Positions 52,245 through 60,407 of a stretch of 64,000 nucleotides of DNA are shown in pieces. How positions within the stretch are numbered: the first letter of the stretch is position 1; each line of letters opens with the position of its first letter. The stretch covers positions 44,452 to 108,451 of the forward strand of contig NZ_JAKNRW010000017.1 of assembly GCF_023072615.1 (NCBI RefSeq). The letters run 5' to 3'. The notes under the pieces are model-generated. The model was given only the letters and a program-made list of their open reading frames with translations. It was not told where the DNA came from and did no database searches. The position numbers and the translations under genes are program-made. Source of the DNA: Pseudomonas violetae (GTDB taxonomy: Bacteria; Pseudomonadota; Gammaproteobacteria; Pseudomonadales; Pseudomonadaceae).

Positions 52245-53434
52245 TGGCAAACCTCCGTGGTTTCGTGGCGAGGGGCAGGTTGCGCTCGTGCGCGCTTGTT
52301 TTCCCGCTTCAGCGCGTTGGCCGTGGCCAAGGCGGTGCGTTTGGTCCAGATCAGCAGGCCACTGAGGACCATCATGCTCAGGAGCAAGCCGAAGAAGAAC
52401 CAGATCAGCTTGATCCACAGGCCACCGAAGTCACCGGTGTGCAGCGGACGCATGGATTCAGTCACCAGCTCCAGCCCGGAGCGGTCCGAGAGCAGGCGAG
52501 TGGAGGCGATTTCACCGGTGTAGGGGTTGATATCGGCGGTCTGGAACATCAGCGGGTACCAGCTGCGTCCGCCTACCGTCAGGTAGCTGTAAGCGTTGGC
52601 GGGCATACTGACAAAACTGTCCTCAAGCCCGGGAATGCGCTCCTTGGCCTCGGTGATCGCGTTCTGCAGGCTGATCATCGGCGCAGGCGAACCATCGGCA
52701 CTCACCGGCACGCTCTCTCGAGCCACTACCAGGGCCACCGGGGCAGTGGAAATCGTCACCTGGTTATCGAACATGAATGCTTCGATCAGGAACCAGGTGC
52801 TGGTCACGGAAATCACCGCGATAAACCAGATTGACCAGATGCCGCTGAGACGGTGAAAGTCGCCCCAGAAAATCCGCACGCCATGACGAATGCGCAGGGT
52901 TGGCTTGAGGAAACCTTTCCAGAATTTCTTGTACACCACCAGCCCGGTGACCAGGGACGCCAGCATCGGCAGGCTCAGGAACGACACCAGGTACCAGCCC
53001 CAGCTATAGCCGTTGGTGAACGGCACCAGCCACCAGCCATGCAGTGCGCGGGTGAAGGCCTGGAAATTGAATTGCGGTGCAGCGCCCTGTACGACCCCGG
53101 TGTACGGGTTGACGTAGACCGTCACCGAACGTCCATCCGGGTAGCTGACCTCGACGTCGAGGGCAAAGTGCGACTCATCGGGACGGCTGATGCTTTCGAC
53201 CAGGGTGTTCGGCTCGGCCTTTTTGATCGCGGCGACGATCTGGTCGTAGTTCAGCATCGGGGCATCATCGGAGGGCTGGCTGGCGCGCATTTGCGGGTTG
53301 GCCAGCCAGACGATCTCCTGGCTGACCACGGCAAGCGTGCCGGTCACGCATACGATCAGTACCAAAAACCAGATCGGTAGCGCCAGCCAGCTGTGGACCA
53401 GAAACCAGATTTTGGAACGGGATTTCTTCGACAT
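52241..53434 (-). CDS. fpvG: PepSY-domain inner membrane reductase FpvG
   Basis: 397-residue PepSY-associated TM protein with four membrane helices (about 15-40, 150-170, 195-220, 340-365) and PepSY segments (YDQIVAAIKKAEPNTLVESI, VYVNPYTGVVQG, DINPYTGEIASTRLLSDR). Conserved His residues in helices (FLVHSWLALPIW, FTRALHGWW, FWGDFHRLSG, MRPLHTGDFGG) fit heme binding. FpvG reduces Fe3+-pyoverdine in the periplasm. ATG 53434 starts MSKKSRSKIWF. First gene of the operon, with a PvdS-type promoter candidate about 90 bp upstream. Confidence 0.9.
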   Translation of the reverse strand: MSKKSRSKIWFLVHSWLALPIWFLVLIVCVTGTLAVVSQEIVWLANPQMRASQPSDDAPMLNYDQIVAAIKKAEPNTLVESISRPDESHFALDVEVSYPDGRSVTVYVNPYTGVVQGAAPQFNFQAFTRALHGWWLVPFTNGYSWGWYLVSFLSLPMLASLVTGLVVYKKFWKGFLKPTLRIRHGVRIFWGDFHRLSGIWSIWFIAVISVTSTWFLIEAFMFDNQVTISTAPVALVVARESVPVSADGSPAPMISLQNAITEAKERIPGLEDSFVSMPANAYSYLTVGGRSWYPLMFQTADINPYTGEIASTRLLSDRSGLELVTESMRPLHTGDFGGLWIKLIWFFFGLLLSMMVLSGLLIWTKRTALATANALKRENKRARAQPAPRHETTEVCQ

Positions 53435-53519
53435 GATGTAAGTCTTATAGCGATGGGAGGGCCTTGGCTGCAGGCTTCCCAGCGTTGGATCGATGAAAAG
53501 TCGCTCGTGGTTTTTGCCT

Positions 53520-53543
53520 ACGCGAGCAGACTGCATCTATATA
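53520..53543 (-). promoter_or_regulatory. Candidate PvdS-dependent promoter of the fpv operon
   Basis: On the minus strand TATAT (53539-53543) is followed by 16 bases and CGT (53520-53522). The PvdS (iron starvation) box is TAAAT-N16/17-CGT, so the -35 element has one mismatch and the spacing is right. It lies 86-109 bp upstream of fpvG. Confidence 0.55.
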
Positions 53544-53651
53544 AGACGAATGAGAATCAAGAATCCGGAAGCAGCATATGAAAGAAAATGTTTCGAGCGC
53601 CTGGATGTTCCGACCCCCACAGTGAGGTACCTGCGGGAGCGGACCGGTATG

Positions 53652-54110
53652 TCATCCCTGCTGGAACATTTCCTGCGCGCGCTGCTCAATTTGCTCCTGG
53701 GTCAGGTCTTCCTTGCGCGTGGCCAGAAACCACATGTGTCCGAAGGGATCCTTCAACGTTCCGGATCGATCACCATAAAACTGATCCTTGACCTCGGAAA
53801 CGACAATGCCCCCTGCAGCAATCGCCTGTTTATACGAAGCGTCCACATCATTGACATACAGGTGCAGCCCTACCGAAGGGGACTGCTCAGGATTACTCAG
53901 CGGCCCTTGATCACAAGGGGTGCCCAGCATGATCGGGCAATCGCCGATGCGCAATTCGGCATGACCAATGCCACCATCGGGCATCGCCAGGCGCATGACT
54001 TCGATGGCCCCAAAGGCTTTTTTGTAGAACTCGATGGCTTCGGCAGCTTTTTGAATACCCAGATACGGCGTAATGCTGTGATAGCCCTCGGGGATGGGTT
54101 TGACGCTCAT
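53652..54110 (-). CDS. VOC/PhnB-family protein (glyoxalase fold)
   Basis: 152-residue protein with the PhnB-like VOC layout: YHSITPYLGIQKAAEAIEFYKKAFGA, GHAELRIGDCPIMLG, VGLHLYVNDVDASYKQAIAAGG and KDPFGHMWFLATRKEDL. Metal-ligand positions differ between subfamilies, so the reaction (isomerase, dioxygenase or resistance-type binding) is open. ATG 54110 follows AGGGAGAACC. Single gene between fpvG and a decayed region. Confidence 0.88.
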   Translation of the reverse strand: MSVKPIPEGYHSITPYLGIQKAAEAIEFYKKAFGAIEVMRLAMPDGGIGHAELRIGDCPIMLGTPCDQGPLSNPEQSPSVGLHLYVNDVDASYKQAIAAGGIVVSEVKDQFYGDRSGTLKDPFGHMWFLATRKEDLTQEQIEQRAQEMFQQG

Positions 54111-54170
54111 GGCGGTTCTCCCTGGTTTTGTTTTCAGATAAGGATATTGCGAACCCATGAATATAGTATG

Positions 54171-54196
54171 AGCTGCCGCAGGCTGCGATCTTTTGA
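54171..54196. repeat. Dispersed Pseudomonas intergenic repeat
   Basis: AGCTGCCGCAGGCTGCGATC followed by TTTTGA: an element seen often between genes in P. fluorescens-group genomes, containing a small CTGCCGCAGGC-type hairpin. Only one copy occurs in this window. Confidence 0.55.
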
Positions 54197-54229
54197 CCTG
54201 TTTTACCGTCATCCAACAAATACAGAAGA

Positions 54230-54675
54230 TTGCCGGGTTCCGACGAGGTGTTATCGCTGGCGCAGAAGCAACTTATATTTGTTCACGACATGCTTGCGCT
54301 GGGAAACACCACGCTTTTTCTTGATGTGTATCCGTTGCATACATTCTATGCCGAGCGAGGGTCTCACGCGCTAGAGGCTTGCCTGCCGTCACGGAAGAGC
54401 ATTTACGGGAATACCCAACATCCGGTGTTATGGCTTATTAGAGAACAAAAACTACAGTTTGGAATTAACCATGGGGAGATCCTGCAAGCGTTCGAGGCAA
54501 TCGAAGCTGGCGACACAGAGAAAAGTGTTGAATGCTTGGCATGGCACGAACAGAAAAACATCCTGTAACCGTGATGGAGGCGGCAACCCAGTTTGATGGC
54601 TTGCTCCGGCGCTCTGATCGCCACCTGATCGAACAAGCCATTCGAGACTTTGCAGCGGGTAGTGGCGTCCGATGA
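54230..54675 (+). pseudogene. Decayed DUF2515-like gene
   Basis: Plus-strand codons LAQKQLIFVHDMLALGNTTLFLDVYPLHTFYAERG ... LAWHEQKNIL end at TAA 54566-54568. About 20 bp later the same kind of protein resumes in another frame as TQFDGLLRRSDRHLIEQAIRDFAAGSGVR before TGA 54673-54675. In intact homologues as I recall them, a central part joins these segments, so an internal deletion has removed it. No convincing start codon or ribosome site is present upstream. Confidence 0.55.
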
Positions 54676-54873
54676 ACCCCTTAAGACGCTGTAGCATGCA
54701 GCGCGGGATCGTGGCAACGATAGTCATGGCTCTACTGGGCAGGCTGGCGACAAGTATCAAGTCAAGTTGGAGGTCGATCGTTGCTGGGACCACAGGCGCC
54801 CGAAAGATGAACGCTATTTCATCACACTGTCATTGGGCAAGCCCGAGGTGAGTCCTAACTCGTAATTTTACGA
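54676..54873. other. Non-coding remnant region before soxR
   Basis: No intact gene. A short plus-strand frame reads KYQVKLEVDRCWDHRRPKDERYFITLSLGKPE up to TAA near 54863, which looks like a protein tail without a start; its family is not recognised. Together with the preceding DUF2515-like remnant this suggests past deletions. Confidence 0.4.
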
Positions 54874-55329
54874 CTAGTCCTCCTCCAGCAAATGCGCCCC
54901 AGGCCCGCGGTCGCCCAAAACATCACCAAAATTGCGCAACGGGCATGCCTCCATCGACAGGCATCCACAACCAATACATCCATTCAACCGGTCGCGCAGC
55001 AACGCAAGCTGGTTGATCCGCTCATCCAGATCCCGGCTCCACTGGGCCGACAACACCTTCCAGTCGGCCGCCGTCGGTGCGCGGTTATCGGGCAGCGATT
55101 GCAGCGCCTTACCAATCTCTGCCAAAGGAATGCCCAGGCGTTGTGCCACCTTGATCAACGCCACTCGGCGCAACACTTCCCGCGGGTAGCGGCGCTGGTT
55201 GCCCTGGTTGCGGTTGCTCTTGATCAGGCCCTTGGTTTCGTAGAAGTGCAGCGCGGTGACTGCCACGCCGCTGCGGGCGGCAACCTGGCCGACAGTGAGT
55301 TCCCGGTGCAGGTGTTCCGAGGTCATCAT
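54874..55329 (-). CDS. soxR: Redox-sensitive regulator SoxR
   Basis: 151-residue MerR-family activator. N-terminal winged HTH (LTVGQVAARSGVAVTALHFYETKGLIKSNRNQGNQRRYPREVLRRVALI) and the 2Fe-2S cluster motif CIGCGCLSMEAC near the C terminus. Oxidation of the cluster by redox-cycling compounds such as phenazines switches it on. Tandem ATGs at 55329 and 55326 follow GAGGGA; the first is 8 nt from it. Divergent from the monooxygenase gene, as in P. aeruginosa (soxR-PA2274). Confidence 0.93.
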   Translation of the reverse strand: MMTSEHLHRELTVGQVAARSGVAVTALHFYETKGLIKSNRNQGNQRRYPREVLRRVALIKVAQRLGIPLAEIGKALQSLPDNRAPTAADWKVLSAQWSRDLDERINQLALLRDRLNGCIGCGCLSMEACPLRNFGDVLGDRGPGAHLLEED

Positions 55330-55343
55330 TTGAAAAATCCCTC

Positions 55344-55374
55344 TTGACCTTGACTTAACTGGAGGTTTTACCCT
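55344..55374 (+). promoter_or_regulatory. SoxR-controlled promoter with 19-bp spacer
   Basis: TTGACC (55344-55349) and TACCCT (55369-55374) are separated by 19 bp, the overlong spacing used by MerR-type activators. The spacer carries CCTTGACTTAACTGGAGG (55348-55365), whose reverse complement matches the SoxR box CCTCAAGTTAACTTGAGG at 14 of 18 positions. It points toward the monooxygenase gene. Confidence 0.75.
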
Positions 55375-55423
55375 GCAGGCCTTCGGATAGCAACGTCCGG
55401 CATACGCAGAGGGGGACTTTTTC

Positions 55424-55789
55424 ATGCAGGCGCCAGAGAAAAATCGCAGCTTCACCCAACTTATCGAGTTCGAGATCGAACCCCATCAGCAACCGGCACT
55501 GGTGTCGGCGCTATCGATGCAAACCGAACGGCTGGCTCGGGACTACGCGGGATTCCTCAGTGCTAGCATCCAGGCCAGCGACGATGGCCGGCGGGTGCTC
55601 AACTATCTGCAATGGCAGACGCGTGAAGCAGGAGAAGCGGCGTTCCGGCAGTTTGAAAGTGGCGAGCAGGATTTCTGGCATTTGATTCGTGCTCACCAGG
55701 CGAAGACTGTGACCTTTGGCTCGTTCCAAGTCTTGCACAGTCTGGAGCGTAGCCATGACAACGCGCTGCACTGCCATCTGGTGGGTTAG
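55424..55789 (+). CDS. ABM-domain monooxygenase, SoxR-regulated
   Basis: 121-residue antibiotic-biosynthesis-monooxygenase (ABM) fold protein: QLIEFEIEPHQQPALVSALSMQTERLARDYAGFLSASIQASDDGRRVLNYLQWQT. No cofactor motif, as is usual for the fold. It is divergent from soxR and preceded by a SoxR-type promoter, the arrangement of PA2274 in P. aeruginosa, so it is likely induced by redox-active metabolites and may oxidise quinone- or phenazine-like compounds. Substrate unknown. Confidence 0.87.
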   Translation: MQAPEKNRSFTQLIEFEIEPHQQPALVSALSMQTERLARDYAGFLSASIQASDDGRRVLNYLQWQTREAGEAAFRQFESGEQDFWHLIRAHQAKTVTFGSFQVLHSLERSHDNALHCHLVG

Positions 55790-56150
55790 ATGGAGAGCGG
55801 CTTAAAGCGCTCACCCTGGGGGGGCGCAGGCCGGCGTTTTTCACGGCCAGTTCACTGATCGTGGCCAGCCGGCCTCGGCACTGACCGCATAGGTGCATAC
55901 AACTTTCTCATTCCCCGCACAGTGCCGCCTCTCCCAGGGTTTCAGAGAAGGCGCCGCAGTTCACGGCGACAAGAGGGCGATTACGTGCGCGCAGGTTATA
56001 AATGTGCCGCGCCACCCGCTTCCATTCGGGTGTATGGCGTACCGCGCTGAAAGGTTGATACCCACTATCGAGCGCGTTGATTTCTGCCCGGCGGGGGGCG
56101 CGAGTAGCCTGTGTTCATTGCCCCGAACCCAGATGCCAGGACGCCACGCC
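55790..56150. other. Intergenic stretch without a recognised gene
   Basis: About 360 bp between the ABM gene and a small lipoprotein. Frames here have no ribosome site or recognisable homology. Nothing structural stands out. Confidence 0.4.
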
Positions 56151-56420
56151 ATGAAATCTCCAATCGCCATTTTGCTGTTGCTCGCATTTTCCGTACTTGC
56201 TGGATGTGCGAGCCACGTTTCCCCGGAGTTACGCCCTTACACCCCGGAAGAAAGCCGCCAATTGGCCCTGGAAGATCTGAATCGTCGCAGCCTGTCGTTT
56301 GACGAGTACCACGCGAAAAAAGCCGAATTGCTCGGCCAGCCACAGAAAGCCTTCAGCTTTGACAAGCATGGTGAAATGAACGCCGAACACGCTGTCCAAC
56401 TGCACGGTCGTCCAAGCTGA
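56151..56420 (+). CDS. Small lipoprotein, unknown function
   Basis: 89 residues with lipoprotein signal MKSPIAILLLLAFSVLAGC (lipobox LAGC, Cys19) followed by a charged helical domain (PYTPEESRQLALEDLNRRSLSFDEYHAKKAELLGQPQKAF), resembling a short SHOCT-like segment (LSFDEYHAKKAELL). ATG 56151 has AGGA 12 nt upstream; the longer frame from 55893 is not needed. Stands alone between the ABM and LysE genes. Confidence 0.8.
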   Translation: MKSPIAILLLLAFSVLAGCASHVSPELRPYTPEESRQLALEDLNRRSLSFDEYHAKKAELLGQPQKAFSFDKHGEMNAEHAVQLHGRPS

Positions 56421-56518
56421 ACGACTGTACCGCTCGAAGTTCTACTCAACTGTCCATGGGCTTCAGGCGAGACGTGCGATAGGGTCAGTACCTGACTGAC
56501 CCTGATGGACTGCCACCG

Positions 56519-57133
56519 ATGACGCTCTCTCCCGATCTGCTGCTGGGCTTTGCACTGTTTGCCCTGGTCACCTCGATCACTCCTGGCCCGAACAACACCA
56601 TGTTGCTGGCATCTGGTGTGAACTTCGGCTTCAACCGCACCATCCCGCATATGCTCGGTATCACCTGCGGCTTTTTTGTGCTGGTGGTAGCGGTGGGTTT
56701 CGGCCTGGGCGCGGTGTTTCAAACCTATCCATTGCTTTACGCAGTGTTGCGTTACGTCGGCGCCGCCTACCTGCTGTACTTGGCGTGGAAAATCGCCCAT
56801 TCCGGACCGGTTTCCGACAGCGCGGACGGCAAGGGCCAGCCGATCAGCTACCTGGGTGCGGCGGCGTTTCAGTGGGTGAATCCCAAGGCCTGGATTATGG
56901 CCATTGGCGCCATCAGCACCTACACGCCGATGCAGGGATATTTCACCAATGTCATCGTGATCGCTGCGGTCTTTGCCGTAATCAACCTGCCCAGCGTAGG
57001 CGTCTGGGCGGCCTGCGGCACGCTGTTGCGCAACGTGCTGAAAGATCGGCGCTGGTTGCGCGTATTCAACTGGGGGATGGCCGCACTGCTTGTGATATCG
57101 CTTTATCCGCTGCTGCTGGAGAGCATTGCCTGA
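56519..57133 (+). CDS. LysE/RhtB-family amino acid exporter
   Basis: 204-residue inner-membrane exporter with six helices. The signature at the N terminus is SITPGPNNTMLLASGVNFGFNRT, with AFQWVNPKAWIMAIGAIS later. Such proteins export amino acids or related metabolites with H+ exchange; the substrate cannot be read from sequence. Single-gene unit. Confidence 0.9.
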   Translation: MTLSPDLLLGFALFALVTSITPGPNNTMLLASGVNFGFNRTIPHMLGITCGFFVLVVAVGFGLGAVFQTYPLLYAVLRYVGAAYLLYLAWKIAHSGPVSDSADGKGQPISYLGAAAFQWVNPKAWIMAIGAISTYTPMQGYFTNVIVIAAVFAVINLPSVGVWAACGTLLRNVLKDRRWLRVFNWGMAALLVISLYPLLLESIA

Positions 57134-57337
57134 TGCATTGCTTCAACCGGTTGTCCGATGCCTGTTAAGCTCGACTTCATGAGCGTTCCGACGCACTTTT
57201 AAATGAAGTTGTACTTCTTTAACGGCCTCCGATCAGGTATTTCTAACGTTCTGGAATATCGGCGCAGCTCACGAGGCTGCGCTTTGCCGTTCCAGTAACG
57301 AGCTTCCTGATCCCGGAACCCGCTCTGCGAGACTTTT

Positions 57338-58495
57338 ATGAATAAACGCCCTTTGTATTTCGACTACGCCGCCACCACTCCGGTGGATGAGCGAGTCATC
57401 AAGGTCATGGTCGAGTGCCTGGGTTTCACCGGTAACTTTGGTAACCCCGCGTCCAGCTCCCATGCGTTCGGTCAACAGGCCCGGCAAACCGTAGAGCATG
57501 CCCGCAAGCAAGTCGCCGATCTGGTCGGTGCCCAGGCCAATCAGATTGTCTGGACTTCAGGCGCCACCGAATCGAATAACCTTGCGCTTAAGGGCGTGGC
57601 TCAGGCCCGAGGCGTCGTTGGCGGCCATGTCATTACCAGTCAGATCGAGCACAAGGCGATACTCGACACTGCCAGGCAATTGCAGGACGCCGGGGTCGCT
57701 GTCACTTATCTGGTGCCTGATGCCGATGGCCTGATCACCCCTCAGGCGGTCAGCGAAGCCATGCGCGAGGAGACCTTCCTGGTCTCGCTGATGCTGGTCA
57801 ATAACGAACTGGGCACGGTCAACGATATCGCCGCAATCGGCGAGATCGTGCGTGCGCGTGATGTCTTGTTTCATGTCGACGCTGCACAGGGTGCCGGCAA
57901 GGTCGTCATCGACCTGGCGCAGTTGCCGGTGGACTTGATGTCGTTTTCCGCCCACAAAATCTACGGCCCTAAAGGTATTGGTGCGCTGTACGTCGGCCCC
58001 CGTGCGCAACAACGCCTGCACGCGCAGATTCACGGTGGCGGGCACGAGGGAGGCTTGCGCTCGGGTACCCTGGCAACTCATCAGATCGCGGCGATGGGTG
58101 TGGCTTTCGAGTTGGCGGCGCAGTTGTTCGAGGATGAAAAAACCACCATCGCCGGTCTGCGGCAACGCTTGCTCGAACAACTCTTTAGCATTGCGGGTAT
58201 TCGTCTCAATGGCAGTCCCTTGCAGCGTATTCCCCACACCCTGAGCCTGACGTTTGCCGAGGGTGAATTCAATACCGCGACGTTGCGCCACTCGATTGCG
58301 TTTTCCGCAACGTCGGCGTGCAATTCCGCCAGTAACACCCCCTCACATGTGCTGCTGGCCCTGGGGCATGACGCTCACTCGGCAAGTCGCACCATCCGCT
58401 TGAGTCTTGGACGGTTCACCACCGAGCAGGATATCGACCAGGCGGTAGACCTTATAAAAGCAGCCTGCGCCAGTGCTCCAGCATTCTGGCAATAG
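57338..58495 (+). CDS. Cysteine desulfurase, IscS/NifS family
   Basis: 385-residue PLP enzyme removing sulfur from cysteine. PLP-binding His and Lys regions: YFDYAATTPVDERV, SGATESNNLALKG, TSQIEHKAILDT, HVDAAQGAGK, SFSAHKIYGPKGIGALYVG (Lys) and the catalytic-Cys loop FSATSACNSASNTPSHVLLALG. The loop is the flexible IscS type. It is not next to iscR, iscU or hscAB genes, so it is likely a second desulfurase with another acceptor, or a paralogue for tRNA thiolation. Ribosome site weak (GCGAGA). Confidence 0.9.
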   Translation: MNKRPLYFDYAATTPVDERVIKVMVECLGFTGNFGNPASSSHAFGQQARQTVEHARKQVADLVGAQANQIVWTSGATESNNLALKGVAQARGVVGGHVITSQIEHKAILDTARQLQDAGVAVTYLVPDADGLITPQAVSEAMREETFLVSLMLVNNELGTVNDIAAIGEIVRARDVLFHVDAAQGAGKVVIDLAQLPVDLMSFSAHKIYGPKGIGALYVGPRAQQRLHAQIHGGGHEGGLRSGTLATHQIAAMGVAFELAAQLFEDEKTTIAGLRQRLLEQLFSIAGIRLNGSPLQRIPHTLSLTFAEGEFNTATLRHSIAFSATSACNSASNTPSHVLLALGHDAHSASRTIRLSLGRFTTEQDIDQAVDLIKAACASAPAFWQ

Positions 58496-58561
58496 GGTCT
58501 TAAAGCGTCGATGCAAATCAGCGCTTCAACAATAATGATTACGTGATTAGCAGGAGACATG

Positions 58562-60370
58562 ATGAGTACGCAGCCTTTGAACAATGGGTCAGTACCCCAG
58601 CGCCTGGCGCAAACCCGCGAGCTGATGAGCCGGGAGGGCATTCATGCACTGCTGGTGCCGTCAGCAGACCCGCATCTCTCGGAATACCTGCCGGGTTACT
58701 GGCAAGGGCGGCAGTGGCTGTCGGGGTTTCATGGTTCCGTAGGCACGCTGATCGTTACGCCGGACTTCGCCGGAGTCTGGGCCGACAGCCGTTATTGGGA
58801 GCAGGCGACCAAGGAACTCGAAGGCAGCGGTATCGAGCTGGTCAAGTTGCAACCGGGCCAGCCTGGACCATTGGACTGGCTGGCCGAGCAAACCCCAGAA
58901 GGTGGTGTGGTGGCGGTGGACGGTGCGGTGATGGCAGTGGCTTCGGCGCGAACCCTGGGCGGCAAGCTTGAGGGCCGCGGTGCACGTTTACGTACGGACA
59001 TTGACCTGTTGAGCGAAGTCTGGAGCGATCGTCCGACCCTGCCGGACGAGCCGATCTATCAACATTTGCCGCCCCAGGCGACCGTCAGTCGCACAGAAAA
59101 GCTGGGAAAATTGCGCGAGGTGATGAAGGGCCGCAAAGCTGACTGGCATTTCATTGCCACTCTCGATGACATCGCCTGGTTGTTCAATCTGCGTGGCGGC
59201 GACGTGTCATTCAACCCAGTGTTTGTCTCCTTCGCCCTGATCGGTCAGAAACAGGCCACCTTGTTCGTGGCATTGAGCAAGGTCAGCGCCGAGTTGCGCG
59301 CAATCCTCGAACAGAGCGGTGTGACGCTGCGTGATTACAACGAAGTGGCTGACGCGTTGCATGCGGTACCTGCGGGCACCAGCCTGCTGATCGATCCTGC
59401 GCGGGTCACCGCTGGGCTGTTGGATAGCCTGGATAGCGGCGTAAAACTGGTCGAAGGCCTTAACCCGACCACCCTGGCGAAATCGCAAAAAAGCCTGGCT
59501 GATGCCGAGCACATCCGCCAGGCCATGGAGCAGGACGGCGCCGCACTGTGCGAGTTCTTCGCCTGGCTGGAGTCGGCTTGGGGTCGTGAGCGCATTACCG
59601 AGCTGACTATCGACGAACACCTGACGGCAGCGCGTATGCGTCGTCCGGGGTATGTGTCGCTGAGCTTCAACACCATCGCCGCATTCAACGCCAACGGCGC
59701 AATGCCGCACTACCACGCCACCGAAGAAGAGCACGCGGTGATCGAGGGCGACGGCCTGTTGTTGATCGACTCCGGCGGCCAGTATCTGGGTGGCACCACC
59801 GACATTACGCGCATGGTTCCGGTCGGTACCCCAACCGAGGAGCAGAAGCGAGACTGCACACGGGTGCTCAAAGGTGTCATCGCATTGTCCCGGGCGCAGT
59901 TCCCCAAAGGTATTCTTTCACCGCTACTGGACGCCATCGCACGCGCGCCGATCTGGGCCGAAAGCGTCGATTACGGGCACGGGACCGGCCATGGCGTTGG
60001 TTACTTCCTGAACGTGCATGAAGGTCCGCAGGTGATTGCCTATCAAGCCGCTGCCGCACCGCACACTGCCATGCAGCCGGGCATGATTACCTCCATCGAA
60101 CCTGGTACCTACCGTCCTGGCCGTTGGGGTGTACGAATAGAGAACCTGGTATTGAATCGCGAGGCGGGCAAGAGCGAGTTCGGCGAGTTCCTTAAATTCG
60201 AAACGCTGACTCTGTGCCCGATAGATACCCGCTGCCTGGTGCCAGTGCTGCTGACGGAAGATGAAAAATTGTGGTTCAACGGCTATCACGCTGAAGTGCG
60301 TGAGCGCCTTGCCCCGCTGCTCGATGGGGCTGCGCTTGAGTGGTTGAACACCCGGACGGCTGCCATCTGA
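58562..60370 (+). CDS. pepP: Xaa-Pro aminopeptidase (aminopeptidase P family)
   Basis: 602-residue M24B metallopeptidase with two N-terminal creatinase-like domains (about 10-310) and a C-terminal pita-bread domain. Metal ligands are in LLIDSGGQYLGGTTDITRMV (two Asp), HGTGHGVGYFLNVHEGPQ (His), TSIEPGTYRPG (Glu) and GVRIENLVLN (Glu). It is the long eukaryotic-type APP1-like form rather than the 440-residue PepP. ATG 58562 is 5 nt from AGGAG; an ATG 3 nt upstream is too close. Cytosolic, removes N-terminal residues before Pro. Confidence 0.88.
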   Translation: MSTQPLNNGSVPQRLAQTRELMSREGIHALLVPSADPHLSEYLPGYWQGRQWLSGFHGSVGTLIVTPDFAGVWADSRYWEQATKELEGSGIELVKLQPGQPGPLDWLAEQTPEGGVVAVDGAVMAVASARTLGGKLEGRGARLRTDIDLLSEVWSDRPTLPDEPIYQHLPPQATVSRTEKLGKLREVMKGRKADWHFIATLDDIAWLFNLRGGDVSFNPVFVSFALIGQKQATLFVALSKVSAELRAILEQSGVTLRDYNEVADALHAVPAGTSLLIDPARVTAGLLDSLDSGVKLVEGLNPTTLAKSQKSLADAEHIRQAMEQDGAALCEFFAWLESAWGRERITELTIDEHLTAARMRRPGYVSLSFNTIAAFNANGAMPHYHATEEEHAVIEGDGLLLIDSGGQYLGGTTDITRMVPVGTPTEEQKRDCTRVLKGVIALSRAQFPKGILSPLLDAIARAPIWAESVDYGHGTGHGVGYFLNVHEGPQVIAYQAAAAPHTAMQPGMITSIEPGTYRPGRWGVRIENLVLNREAGKSEFGEFLKFETLTLCPIDTRCLVPVLLTEDEKLWFNGYHAEVRERLAPLLDGAALEWLNTRTAAI

Positions 60371-60407
60371 TTATCGGAAGATCAGGCGCCGATTGCGGCG
60401 CCTGTAT

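Noticed and set aside
53548..53566. Fur box upstream of fpvG
   Set aside because: Only about 11 of 19 positions match; a PvdS-type promoter explains iron control better.
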